From assembly GCA_000149265.1 (NCBI GenBank), contig CH002492.1, positions 1-64,000 on the forward strand: a DNA stretch of 64,000 nt. The letters run 5' to 3'. This document shows, piece by piece, positions 25,121 through 37,587 of this stretch. How positions within the stretch are numbered: position 1 is the stretch's first letter; the number at the start of each line of letters is the position of its first letter. The translations under genes were made by a program, and so were the position numbers. This stretch comes from Ciona savignyi (taxonomy: Eukaryota > Chordata > Ascidiacea > Phlebobranchia > Cionidae). The notes beneath the pieces were generated by a model. That model ran no database searches and was not told the DNA's origin. It saw nothing but the letters and a program-made list of their open reading frames with translations.

Positions 25121-28100
25121 TGTCGAGTCACCAACCTCCGCATTTGCTGAGTCATTTAAATGTTGCTGCATCATGGTAGTCAGCAAAGTGGGCATGTACT
25201 GCAATGCGTTGGCTAGATTGGGGATGCCGGGACTTGACGCCTGTGGTTGCTCCGTCACCCGAGTGTATTTCTGCGGGATCGACGCCTTCCTCTTTCCGCT
25301 GCTAGTCGCTGTTGATGACGTCATGAGAGGGTTCATTGATTGCATCATCAGCGGAAGATTCGACGGCGTTAACGAGATTACAGAGTTGGACGATTGTGAC
25401 GTAAGAGGGGACAATCGTTTGTCGGTCGAGAAATTTCCTTTTGCGGGTGATGACGTCATCTGGTGAGCTGTGGATTTGAAAGTTTGTTCAAATCTTGAAA
25501 AAAATCGTTTCAACGAAATTGAAATTTAACGAAATTTTTTGAAGCTTGGTTCTAATGTTGTTATGCTGTACAAATGTTTAAAGAAACGTCTCAATCATAC
25601 ACAACACACTGCAATAGCTCCGGTAACCCGACGATGGGCGCGAGGTAATCTGACGATTGCCTGTGTGTTAACTCCCTTGGTTTTCCCATTCACGCGAAAT
25701 AAACATGAATAAACTAATTATATCCTTATAACACACTATATTGCGGTAACTTCATCAAATATTACGTTTTACTACGGTAACACACTTCTAATGTCGGCAA
25801 TTAAAGCAGTAGTTGATTTAGTAGAACTTGTCGCATAACATTTTATGGGGGTTGTATACAGGGGTCATAGCCATCGGTGTTGTGATTATATAGGATTGAG
25901 GAGTCCAGTATGTTGCAAACTGCGCTTTACAACACACTTTTCTTTAGGGCTTTATATTGTTTGGTTTTAATTAATTTCCAAATTATTGCTTTTGCCTCAA
26001 GGTTTAGCGACCGTGTGCGCTATATTTCATTTGTATTATTTGAAGTGTTTTAACGACTGTTCGTTTTGCCGTTTTTTCCTGTTTCCGTGCCGTGTTTTGT
26101 ATCATTTGCTGTTACTTGCTACCAGGGCAAAAACAAATAAACTAAACTGTTGGGGAATCCCCTACAACCGCCCTACTTACCTTGTACAATGGGGGGTCGT
26201 TCTTGTAAGGGCATTGATATTCGTGTTCCTTGAGCGATTGACGCGATTTGTAGCTTCTAGCGCAGTACACACATCTGTAGGGGCGGACATCTGGAGGGGG
26301 AGGGGGTACTTGGGTTAGATTGTGCTCAAATTTCAAATAATTATGATTGTAACAAAAAATGTTCTTTGGTCACGATTTATTTCCCAGAGTAGGATTCTTA
26401 TGACGATATGTTTTCCTATGCTTGGACTTAGAACAATTTTAACGAAGATTTGTAACGACACTTTGTTTTCTAACAATCTTTAAACATTAAGGCGAATTTA
26501 GTAGATTGCCTTGAAACAAGATTTGGTAATATGATCTGGTCTTGCTATCTTCTTGCAGAGAATTTGGGGGAAACTTAGTGTGTTGAAACTTAGTGTGTTC
26601 CTGTGTTCTAAGTATTCCAATGACGTTGTTTTAAACATCCGGGGTAACCGCCCTATTGTTTACCTGTAACTTGCTTGTTGGAGTTGCGTTTTAAATTAGA
26701 CGTGGACTATATTTTAGAGGAATTCACGTGTGTGTGTGTGTACCTGAGTGAATTCTTTAATTCAATGCTAACAAACATATACATATATATATATAGGGGT
26801 ATATGTAAGTGTAATATATATAAGTGTGTGTGCGTGTAGGTGTATATACATATATTTTTTAACAGTTTGCGACATGCGCTGGCGGAAGTGTCGTATATGG
26901 GCAGCCGAAAGACGAAATCAAGTAATTGTTGGGAAATTGCTTTGTTTAAGTGTGAAATATTTTGTCTTTTGTCCAACGTATCGAAGTTGACTAGTTTTGC
27001 GGATGAACGTGGTTAAATTCGTAGGAATAGTGGGAGCACGGCACCAGAGCGCGAATATCACTTCGTTGTTTTTGTTTTGTGATTTGAATCAACAGTTTTT
27101 GGAATCGTCTGTTTAGAATTTACCATTTGCTAATCAGACTGGTTTAATTAAATGTTATTAGTGTAATGAATATTTTAGATTACAGTTTATCTAATAATAT
27201 TCTGCTACAAGGCAACCACTTAAATGTTTATGTTGAAATATAAACAAATATTTCTCTATCATTGTAATAAATATTTTAAAAAAGGTTATAATTGTAATGA
27301 ATATTTTAGCTTACAGTTTATCCGATAATATTTTGCTACAAAGCCACCAGTTAAATGTTTATGGTGAAATATAAACAATTATTTCTCACCAGAATGGATT
27401 CGCATGTGTCCGTTGAGCGCGTCTCTTCGTCTACATCTGTACGAGCACACTGGACATTGGAAGGGTTTTTCCTCGGAGTGAATCTTGTAATGTCGTCTCA
27501 GGTTTCCCTTCTGTGTGAACGCAACTCCACACACCGTGCACTTGAAGGGGCGCTCTCCTGGTGGAATGACTTCTCATTTTTTGTAACCGGAAATTACGAC
27601 AATCAACAACATTTGTGTTTCGTTTATATCATGAAGACAACACTTTAAGACAGTGGTTCCCAAACCGTGGTACGCATGTACATTTAGGCAGTAAATAAAA
27701 ATAAGAATAACTGAACAATGTTTCACTATGCATTTAAATTTTTTAAGTAAAACTAATGCACAAAAAAACTAATGCACAAAATGGGTCCTCATATAATTAA
27801 AACTAAATTGCTATGCTTCTGACACCAAGGCACAAATACTGCATTGGTTCGCAAACTGTAGTACGTGCGTACCACGGGTGAAGCGAACACTGTACAAAAG
27901 CCCGAAACGGTACGGAGAGGAAAATGTTTGGACATCACTAATTTAAGATGTGCCTTTCGTTAAAATTCGACGCAAACCGTAAAACGAGATTAAAAAGATG
28001 ATTTTTCAAGCCAACACTGTTCAAAAACCAATACTATTTAGCGATGAAAGCGGATACCACGAGGGAAAACTCATCGGTTTCGTCTCAAATCCCTTTAACT

Positions 28101-30230
28101 GACAACTCTTCAAAATAGTCCATTTAACCCGCTTACCGGTATGTGACCTGATGTGAACTTGGTAGTGACTTTGCCCAGCGCAGATCAACCCACACTCTTC
28201 GCAAGCGATTAGATTCAAATTTCGTTGCGTCTGTATCCGCGAGTCAGTTAACGAAACTGCAACCACAAATAGGATCTTTACATAATATATTTACATAAAC
28301 AAGTGATGTGGTAAATAAGCCTGCAGGGTAAGATATATTTTGTGTAAAGCGCTAAAGGTTTGGATGAGGTCAAATGTGTGTAACCACAGACCAAGGGATT
28401 TAAGTTAGAATGTCTAACCTGTAAACTTAATGTGGTTATATTTTTACGAATGTCGGTTTTATGATACGATCTAAAACAGTTACTTGGGATATTTTAAATT
28501 AATTTAATTCTATTTAGATTCAAAAATAAAACACATTATAATTAGTGAATGGTGTGTTTAGAGATAGAAACAACATAGAAAAAAAAGATAAAGAAACGCA
28601 CAAATAGTTACTCTTTTTTAGGTATTTTGATTATATATATTTAAGTTAAAAAATAAAACAAAAAACATCTTGCTTAGTGTGTGGTGTGTTTAAAGATAGA
28701 AACGACTTAGAGAAAATTAGAAAAAAAATATAGAGAAACGCCTAGAAATCGTTCCTTAAAGTCTTTTTAATCATTTCAATCATATTTAAGTTAAAAAAAA
28801 CAAAAAAAAAACATAGTGGTTAGTGTGTTGTGTGTTTAAAAACAGAAACGACCTAGAAAAATAGAAAAAAAAGATATAGAGAAACGGCACAAATAGTTTC
28901 TAAATATTTTAATCATATTTAAGTTAAAAAAAAACAAAAAACATAGTGGTTAGTGTGTGGTCTGTGCTGTGTTTAAATATATAGTTTAAAAGTATAAGAG
29001 ACAACTTTTCGAAGTTTACCAGGCCAGTGAGGCGCTGAACAAAAGGAGATAAAGTTGGTTCTGAGGAAACGTTTGTTTTGAAACAAAACTATTGGAAAAC
29101 GACGCAAATTTCCGCTTAAAATCGCGCCCATCGAACCAACAGTAACAAACCAATCGGGCTTATTATGACATCATGAACAGACCTTTTGTTCGTCGCAGGT
29201 TTTTAATAATTATTTATGAAGTCACAATTGGCAAGTGTGACGACTTCCTATTGAAACGAAACATAAAATCTATGTTCGCTTACTACGCTTTAAATATCTT
29301 ACCATCTCTCCGGGTTGATGATGTCATCAGGGATGACGTAGACGTCGGACTTTCTTCTGGTCCTGATGACGACACAATACCGGAATCTTAACAACAAAGA
29401 CATTGATTTGAAGGCGGAATTCGATCGCGAAATGTAGGCAACAAAAAAGGAGGGGGGAAAGGAGGGAAACTGCTTACTAAAACTATGGAAACTAATTCTA
29501 ACCTTGTCCTAACCATAGGTGGAGTTGTGGGGGCCGTGGTAGATGCTGTAGATTGTGAGGTTTCTTTGCAAAAATTGACATTTAAATTTGAAGCAAATTG
29601 GATTAAACCTTGTCATAATACAACAGTGGTTTGATACAGTTAAATATCTCAACCCCAGAAGTAACCCAAACTCTAACCCCATTTTGAAAACTAACTCTAA
29701 TTCCCTAATCTTTATTTTAGTGAGCACTTTTCCCCATTTTCCCTCCTTTTACACGTGTCGGTCCCAACTCACCAGCTGACAACTGGGATGGACTGTTGCT
29801 GGGTTTGAACGAGGCTGCTGACGACTCTTCGTTTGGTTTCGGGGACGACGCTGAATCGGGAACCTCGTTTAGGACAATCGCCATTCCAGAATCTGGTCGA
29901 GATGGTGATGACGTAGTAGACTCGACGCTTTTATCCATGACGTCATCAACTGTTAATTACATTTTGGAAGATATTAGGTATTCGTGTCGGCTGTACCAGA
30001 CGCTACAGACAAACGGTTGTGTGTAATTAATTAAAAATAATTTCGACGTTAAGATTCGCGCGCTTGGACTGCTTCATCCATATGAAACAATGCACGTTTT
30101 GTGACGTAACACAGCACCCACCGTTTTGCGTTGTGACATCATTATGAGGCTTGTCCATCCATCTAGGCTTTGGTGACGATTGTGGGGACGATTGAGAGGG
30201 TGTAACTTCCATACTGGCAGCTGGCATCAT
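25121..30230 (-). CDS. IKZF: Ikaros-family zinc-finger transcription factor, C-terminus missing
   Basis: Seven phase-consistent exons, read high to low: 30122-30230, 29773-29949, 29303-29362, 28137-28256, 27390-27557, 26181-26290 and 25121-25459 (cut by the gap), giving 361 aa so far. Residues 1-115 are Ser/Pro/Thr-rich. Finger 1 starts at C134 ([21 protein letters not shown]). Fingers 2-3 follow the TGERPFKC linker ([26 protein letters not shown]). Finger 4 is C2HC ([21 protein letters not shown]). The order, the FTQKGNLLRH-like and CRRRDAL signatures and the C2HC fourth finger are diagnostic of Ikaros DNA-binding domains. Residues 249-361 are low-complexity ([13 protein letters not shown]). 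The C-terminal two-finger dimerisation domain of vertebrate IKZF1-5 is not seen and may lie in the gap. These nuclear factors bind GGGA-core sites and recruit chromatin repressors. The first ATG of exon 1 (MMPAASMEV) was taken as start. Named to family level only. Confidence 0.88.
25583..25708 (+). mobile_element. SINE 3' half
   Basis: CATACACAACACACTGCAAT, CCGGTAACCCGACGATGGG and the AAATAAACATGAATA tail; head absent. It lies in the last intron of the Ikaros-like gene, antisense to nothing coding. Confidence 0.8.
26720..26860. repeat. (TG)n and (TA)n simple repeats
   Basis: GTGTGTGTGTGTG run near 26728 and ATATATATATATA-rich stretch at 26775-26825. Intronic. Confidence 0.7.
27162..27387. 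repeat. Two 95-bp tandem copies ending at a splice donor
   Basis: 27162-27256 and 27293-27387 both run from TGTAATGAATATTTTAG to AAATATAAACAAT-like plus ATTTCTC, with about ten differences. The second copy's last bases form part of the donor (GTGAGAAAT on the minus strand) of the Ikaros finger 2-3 exon; in the first copy CTCACC is CTCTATC, so no donor is made there. Confidence 0.75.
27651..27892. mobile_element. Possible hAT-like MITE
   Basis: Starts CAGTGGTTCCCAAACCGTGG and ends with GCGTACCACGGGTGAAGCGA plus ACACTG, imperfect inverted ends. The flanking 8-mers (CTTTAAGA and TACAAAAG) do not match, so either the ends are misplaced or the duplication has decayed. Confidence 0.45.
28540..28980. 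repeat. Tandem repeat of about 135 bp, four units
   Basis: TGTGTGGTGTGTTTAAAGATA and AGAAACGACCTAGAAAAA-like phrases recur near 28549, 28680, 28823 and 28950, each followed by ATAGAGAAACGC and a TTTAAGTTAAAAAA run. It is intronic in the Ikaros-like gene and A-rich. Confidence 0.7.
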
Positions 30231-33200
30231 TATAACTCCTGAAATCGCATAACAACTCGACTTAACCTACCGGCACAAAATATTAACTTAATCTGTAAAT
30301 CCTACATTTTTAAACAGTATATCGTTATTTGTTTATTATGAACCAAATAAACTACTACAGACGCTGGTAACTATCCAATAATCCATTCTAGCAAGCAACC
30401 GACCCAACATACGGTCTTAACGCCGATACACGAGATACTAGACAGCTACCAGCACACAAAACGCAAAAGGTTCCATTTTATGGCTTTCCACGAAAATTCA
30501 TGATGTGCATGACTACACTGCGTCTGCATAACGCATCCCATGCACAGTAATACAGACACAACACTGCGAGCCTCCAATTTGGCTGCCGGAAGGAAATAAC
30601 GTTAATCCTGCGTTTTGTGGCATTTTTTTGTTGTCTGTTTTTATTAATTCTGGATAAGTCCTCTCGCATACTGGCAGTGTTTCCAGGTTACTATTGTTCT
30701 TAACAAATCAAATATAGACCTTTTAAAATGTGTACATTCTAAAGTAGTTACTATAAAACATAAATTTTAAACATTAGTGTAGGCAAATCCAAACATTATT
30801 ACGCAACACTAATAATTAGAATTGGTATTATGCCATCATAAGTAAGCATTGTACAATTGCGTGTTGCGTCACAGTTGCGATTTAAATGTAAACATACCGC
30901 ATTGCGATGCGTCAATTTACGAAACATTTATCAAAATTTGTACAAAAGACAAATTTTGAAAACTGAATCATATTGCAGTATGTGTAACGCTGCTAAATGG
31001 ACATGCTGATGTCAAAACGAGCAATTAACGACTATGCACAATGTAAACACAGCGAAAGAAACAGTACAACTGCTGGTAATTGATCATTCCAATAACAATC
31101 TGTCTTACATGGTGCGCTACGTCGGAAGAGGAAGGCGGAAACGGTTGTCTTAACGCTCTGGAACCGACGGACCAGTTTCGATGAATTTTGGAAAATAATA
31201 CTGTTTATAACCTTTGCAACCGAAATGAAATGTGACTATGCCATTATGTACAAAACTGGTTTTACTTCACAAGCCGGTGTAAACAGTCTAATTTGTAATT
31301 GAGCAAACGGCTTATAAGATATCATGCTTAATTTGAGTATTAAAACTGCGGATAGTTGATCCAAATTGTCTTGGAAACATGTCTAAGCACCACGACCAGA
31401 TCCAGTCATGCACACGTGCGAACAAAATGCATATAGTTGTCCATTCGTGACGTATTGTCATGTTCACTGCAATATCAGTGTTCACTAATCATTTTACCAA
31501 CACACTCGGGTTATTAAACACGAATTAAATCAATCTAACCAACACAACAGTTAAACTTTGATTATTGCTGTTTAAGATAAATTATAAGCTGGAAACACTG
31601 CCGCTATCCCTCGCCCTTGCAAAACTTAGTTCTGGAATTTAGACATTCCACCTAAAATCAATATCTCTTAGCCTGGTCGCTTTAAGGTACCAGCACCTTT
31701 TATATCACCTGCATAATAAGGTTGCAATTTGTATTCTGGTATATATTAATTACAATCTTCTGTTTCGTAGTTTTTTTCCAATGCACGACTTATCTGGACG
31801 AACTTAATAACTTTTGAAAGCACAATCACTTATGGAACGAACTCCATAGACCTTCTGCAGAATAACTTGCGTGACTTGTTCTCGATTGCAATCCCATTGT
31901 TGGAGTTGGGCGGCGTCTTTTGGCGCGCCCCCGGGCTTATTACCTCACAAACGGGATTGAAAAACTAAGGATCGCCGACGCGTAAACAAAGAGACTGGGA
32001 CTACGTAACAATCGAGCTGCCAACTATGGTGATGGTTTCCTTGGGGGACCATTGACCTTGTGTCGTCATAAAAGCATTGTTTTAACGAGCAAGATGTTTT
32101 ATTACATCATAAACGACAACAGGTAACCGGTTCATAAATAAATAAAAACTGTCACCATAGAAACCACAGAATCGAGAAAATATGACGAAAGAAACTTACT
32201 ATTTCTAATCTGACGTCACAACTACGATTATTCGATCAAAGGAAACTATATACGTCATAATGAAATGCAGACAGACGAACCTACGACAAAATATAATTTC
32301 CAATTAAATCTCCTAATATTTCAAAACCCTGGCATTTTAAGGTCATCAAAATTAAACTATTATCTGATCTGGGAATCAGGTGTGAGCAGCTATCTGTACT
32401 TGACTTCCCAACATTAACCAAGGAATTCGAAACTTTTTCCTCATCCGTGTCTATTTCTCTCTTTTATATTTTCCCTCTCTCTCTCTTTTATATTTTTCGC
32501 TAATAATTCGATTGCATAAGAAACAATGCAATTGATAAGACTGATTATCACATAACATTATGCAGAAAAATGTATAAATGACGTAAGCACGAATAGGTTA
32601 CGAAAGTCGAAGTGAATTGAAGCGTAAAAAGACAAAATGCAAGAAATCCAGATTTCCAAAGTTGCCTTGGGCCACGGTACCGATGCAGTGTTTCCATATT
32701 AAACATTTGTTCGTATTTTTAACCAGCAATAATCGTTTTAAATTATTAATGTGGTTTTATTTTAAATTTTCAGTTTTTGTTTCGATTAAATTCCGCGGTC
32801 ATCACTGTACGAAAATTATCCGGCATCACTGAGAATGAAATGGGTATAAATCATGAGGAAGGCCAATTATGTCGTCATAAACGCCCCAGGCGAAAAGTGA
32901 CGCCAGGACATCTGGGAAAACAGTGTTTCCGGGTAAGAAATTAAACAGCAACAAACGAAGTCACACTGAACACGCAAACTGAACATTAGTCCCCGAAACT
33001 AATTTTAATGTAAACACTGACCTTATCAAATGAGCAATGCACCTGAAAACATCACAACTGCAAACGAAAGTGAAAATTAAAGGGATTTCACCAAAGATAG
33101 AGTTTTTTTTTATTCAGTTACATAGTTTCTAAGGACTTCTTTGTTTGTTACGCAAAAACTACCAGATTCTAAATTTTATTTTTAAAAATTTTACATGATT

Positions 33201-36200
33201 TAGGATTTATCGTAAAATTTCCAAGGATAATTCCCCAAACAAAGGTGTAAAATTACCAACCACCACATTGGGTTGAAGTTAAAAATTCCGGTGCAAAACC
33301 CAGCTACTTCCAACCAATCAAAAGCGAGACCGGCGATGCCCGAGGCTAAATGAGCTCGATATAGAAAATCTCGCTTAAATTATCGTCAGTTATAAATTTG
33401 GATTTGACTTATTTCGGAGATTTGCTTTAAAAGTCGCTTTCTCAATTTCTCTGTGCTATTTTGGCTATTTACATCGACTACTTTCCCTTTTAAGTAAACG
33501 CTCAGTTATGAATGGGAGTTTTAACAACTGCGATTAAAATCAACATTGATATATAATGATACATGCACGTCAACCACACTACACCAACCACACCGGTTGA
33601 CATGTGAACAAATCTTCCAATGACCTTTCCCTTACTGTATATCCACGATTAACCTTTGGCGCTTTTTAAGTTTGTTCAAATAAGTTCCTTGCAAATGTCC
33701 TAAGCATTTGTCACCTGTATAACAGCAATGCAATGAGAGGTCTTGCGCCAACGCATTCACAACTGTATTTACATAAAATGGGTGGAATTCTGCCTTTATA
33801 TGAAATTTAATGTTGGAGCTAATGCTTTTATGTGAAATTTAGAGTCGGAAACACTGTTCAGTGTAACACTCATGTCGTATTAAACTGGTTTGTCAAATTA
33901 CGCGCGAGATTTACTTTGAATCCCTTGTGACATCACAATAAACGATTTGTTCTAAAGTTCGCAGAAGTTAAGTGTCACGTGACAACTTAAAAGCTCCTGA
34001 TTGGTTTATTGGGGTGTAAAGTAGTGACACAACAATGCTAATGTCTACGTAATAATGCCGAACATTTAGGCAAGCATCCGTTTAGCGTGGAAAATACGCG
34101 ACGTTCCGACTATGAACGCGGCAAGCGGATGCGGATGGAAAACTTCCACCGGATTCAAGTCATCCTACTTCCGTTATAGCCTTGTTTTTGGTGTATTAAT
34201 GCGTTGCGTCACATTCCAATGCGTCGCTGCGTATTTCAATCCGTTACTGCACATTTAATCCGTTGCGGCACATTTTAATGCGTAGCGGCAGATTTTAATC
34301 CGTTGCGGCACATTCCAATGCGTTGCTTTACATTTTAATCCGTTGCGACGTATTTTAATGCGTTGCGGTACATTTTAACGCGTTACTGCACATTTTAATG
34401 CGTTGCGTCACATTTAATGCGTTGCGGCATATTTTTATGCGTTGTGGCAGATTTTTATGCGTTGCGGTACATTTCAATGCGTTGCGTACTCGCATTGCGG
34501 CACCTCTAGAATGAAGGGGTTGATGGTTCCGGCAAGACTTGGCAATTAGTCATTTGCTCTTCGATTTGGAAAGACTATTGTGAGCTAACAAGATGCTAAT
34601 TATCAGATTGTCACGTCACAGAGGAACGCGTCAGCATGGATCCATTGTTTGCGTAACAATTGGTGCCTTGCGCGTTATCGCGATTTTATACATGGAGCAT
34701 TACTCGCAAACAAGAAAAACTTCTTAATCGCGAATTCGAACTATGAACTTTCGCATGGCCTTGCAGTGTTGCGCAATCAAAAGCACCAGTGTTTCCAGAG
34801 TTAAAACTACAATGCAACATTTCAATTTCGTGCAGGTTTTCCTTAAAAACTATTCAGCACTACAATTTCTAGCCAAATTCCAACATAATAAACCGAAAAT
34901 GTATTTAAAAAAATACATGGCAACACTATTTTTTACATGATTAAGGAAATTATCAGTCAATTAAAGCATAATGTGCTAAAGTCAATATATCCATAGGCAG
35001 CTTATCTAATGCAAATACAGATAACAAATTGGAATTTGGATCCTACATGGTGTAATGTTGGTTAATTACCGACAATCTTGCAAATCAATTAGCAGCTTTA
35101 TTGAATTCAAACATAATTGCTGTAAACTTAGCATAAAAGTTCAAATATAGTTTCGCGATTCTTTAAGTATAATTTTAGCGATAAAAATATACAGCGCCTA
35201 CGTCATAATCTTACCTCTTTCGTCATAGGAGGCGTCCACAGCTGAAAGTGACGTTTTCCAGAAGTCGCGGGACCAGGGTAAGGCAGTGTCGGCCATAAAG
35301 TTGAAACAGATTCAAAAAAGCTTAAAAATCGCCCAGACAGTCGCCACACGTAGTCGAAATGCAGGTTGTGAATATAGTTTCCAACAATAACTGTATGGGA
35401 AGCGAAGAATAGTGTTTCCGAGTAAAAAATCAAAGCTAAAATTAAATGCTAGATTTAACATGGCAACACTAAAAAAAATAATTTTTGATTTTTCGAATTT
35501 AATTTTTTTATTTGGTCAACACTGCTCGATGTGATCTAGAACAATAGACAATCATTCGGCGATTTGGGTCTATCCAACGTGTGAACAGGTAGCGATGCGT
35601 CATTTGGATTGTGACGTAAGTTCCGGAAACTTCTCCCCAACAATGGACGACAAAGTCTGATTTTTTACGTAACAATGGATTTTGTTCTAAACTTTAATTC
35701 TGTATTATAGTTATCCAAGGAATAACGCGCGGTGCAATTAAGCTAATTCGCGTAATCGCGTTGCTGTAACCAAATAAACGCGATTGATATTCACATTCCA
35801 AGTGATTCCAGATATATTAGCCACATTTCGCAGTGTTTCCACACATTTTTCCTCGACGTGTTTTGCGACTGTGCAACACTGGGGAATGTAGACTGCACGG
35901 CAAGCACGCGAACCAGGAATCCAAAAACTCAAGCCGATGGAATGCAGTGTTACCAGATGTATTTCTGCGCAGAATGCAGCCAGTCAGACGTTTGAAATTT
36001 CCGCTCTTTGTTGTCTATTGTTACGTCAGATTGAAGCGCACGATTCACAAATCTAAACTGGTGTATTCTCGAATTGCTGGAATACTAGAATGGAAGCCAT
36101 TCTTAACGATTCCACGAAATTTGAATTCAATTAACGATAAATTGAAATCTTACTTCCACACGAATGAAGTATTCACCAATTACAGTAATTATCAAACTAA

Positions 36201-36479
36201 ACTGATTTTTAAACACTCGAATACCTTACCTTAAGTTTAATCGACTTAAGGTGAATAATATAAATCTCAAATTTAAAATCTAATGCCTGAAATAACTAAC
36301 AACAGGTTATTGCTACAGTTTAGTCCATTCATCTATGGTTAAAGACACAAACCAACCAAGGTAATACGCTAACCAGTAATCGGTTTGTTAACAAGGCTTC
36401 GGTAATTGATCAATTATATTCCATGGCATTTCAGTTAATATGTATACCTGGCTTGCAAGGATATTTCCATATTACAGCG
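30231..36479. other. Upstream region of Ikaros-like gene, no gene seen
   Basis: About 6 kb 5' of the Ikaros-like start codon. The longest ORF (133 aa at 35833-36234) has no recognisable features. Striking contents are seven exact and two one-mismatch copies of CAGTGTTTCC, on both strands, between 30675 and 35954, and a 20-bp minisatellite at 34201-34490. A pyrimidine tract (CTCTCTCTCTTTTATA) lies at 32455-32500. This is a plausible regulatory region by position only. Confidence 0.45.
34201..34490. repeat. 20-bp minisatellite, about 14 units
   Basis: Unit close to GCGTTGCGGCACATTTTAAT, repeated head to tail with substitutions (GCGTAGCGGCAGATTTTAAT, CCGTTGCGGCACATTCCAAT and so on). Confidence 0.88.
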
Positions 36480-36690
36480 GTTAACGTGGGTATTTAGTGC
36501 GTTGGATAGGAAATCGAAGGGTTTTGGGATCAAAACCAGCATCTGGTTTGTTCGTTGGGCAAGGTAACCGGGAGTTCTTTGAAGGCAGTCGATTAATATG
36601 TATGATATAGAAAAAAACGTTTCTATTCTATACAATGCAATGTAATAGGTTCGGCGACTCGACAATGGGCACGAGGAAAGACATTATGTC
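36480..36690 (+). mobile_element. Degraded SINE
   Basis: GCGGTTAACGTGGGTATTTAG, TTGGGCAAGGTAACC and CGACAATGGGCACGAGG are recognisable relics of head, body and 3' part. Weak match. Confidence 0.45.
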
Positions 36691-36996
36691 AGCCCTTGTC
36701 CCCAAAGTCATTTAAACATTCTACAATAACCACGACTTTACTCAGGGAAATCCCCCAAAATACAGAAGTCACAAACTAGGCAAACGTAGAATGTTTAAAT
36801 ATCATATCAACTGGTTTAGGAAGTTGTTCTACATTGCCGGCAATACCTTTATTTTAACCAGTATTTGGTACAGCGACATCAAGCGGTAAAACAAATCGGG
36901 ACGAGTGACGTCACGAATTTAATGTACCTACGTATGGGGATTCCCCGGCTAAGCATTTATTGTTTCATGTAAAATCATTCGAAATCGCATTGCTGG

Positions 36997-37587
36997 ATAT
37001 GATAATAAACACATTAACAAAAGGCGGCCGCCACATTAAGCCTTAAAATGTGGGATAGTATGGCAACCTCATCTAACATTCTGCTGTCTACCATTTAAAT
37101 TAATCTAATTTTTGTGACATAATTTATACTTTTTAGGTTTATTTACTATCTGGAGATTTTTAGTTTTTATAGTTAGAAGGAGCTGTTAATTTATTTATTT
37201 GCTCTTGTATTTCAGAAATTTCTAAACAGAGCCTTCTGCAAGAAAAAACTAATAAAAAAGATGAGTCTGTAGCACAAAAAAATTTTCTTGATATTGCACA
37301 AACGGAGCCAGTAATTGGTAAAATATAAACCACTATTTTTAAGTACCGGTATTTATCTTAATGTTGCTTTACCATATCTCATCAGGTTTGGAATATATTG
37401 TTGAGTATCGCAAAATGAATAGTAAAGTAGTTCCAAAGTATCAATGCGAGTTGTGTTGTATTCAATGTGATACCCTCACCATATACTCTCATGTATGCAG
37501 CAACAAACACCGCCTTAAATACCTGGTAATAATTGCACCATAATTGTATGAACATGGTGATCATTAACTACAGAAAAAATATTTTTC
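36997..37587 (+). repeat. 591-bp direct duplication, copy 2
   Basis: Counterpart of 24429-25020, one base shorter. Here the sequence continues uninterrupted into zinc-finger exons 6-13, and exon 37216-37317 is in frame. Confidence 0.95.

Noticed and set aside
30675..33856. CAGTGTTTCC pairs as ends of 0.93-kb hAT elements (30675/31600 and 32921/33856)
   Set aside because: The spacing is similar (926 and 936 bp) but the interiors do not match and no 8-bp duplication flanks either pair.
34201..34490. CRISPR-like array
   Set aside because: The 20-bp units are contiguous without spacers and the window is eukaryotic; it is a minisatellite.
35833..36234. 133-aa plus-strand ORF upstream of the Ikaros-like gene
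   Set aside because: Composition is not protein-like, it has no domain, starter context or splice partners, and it overlaps two CAGTGTTTCC-type motifs; most likely chance.
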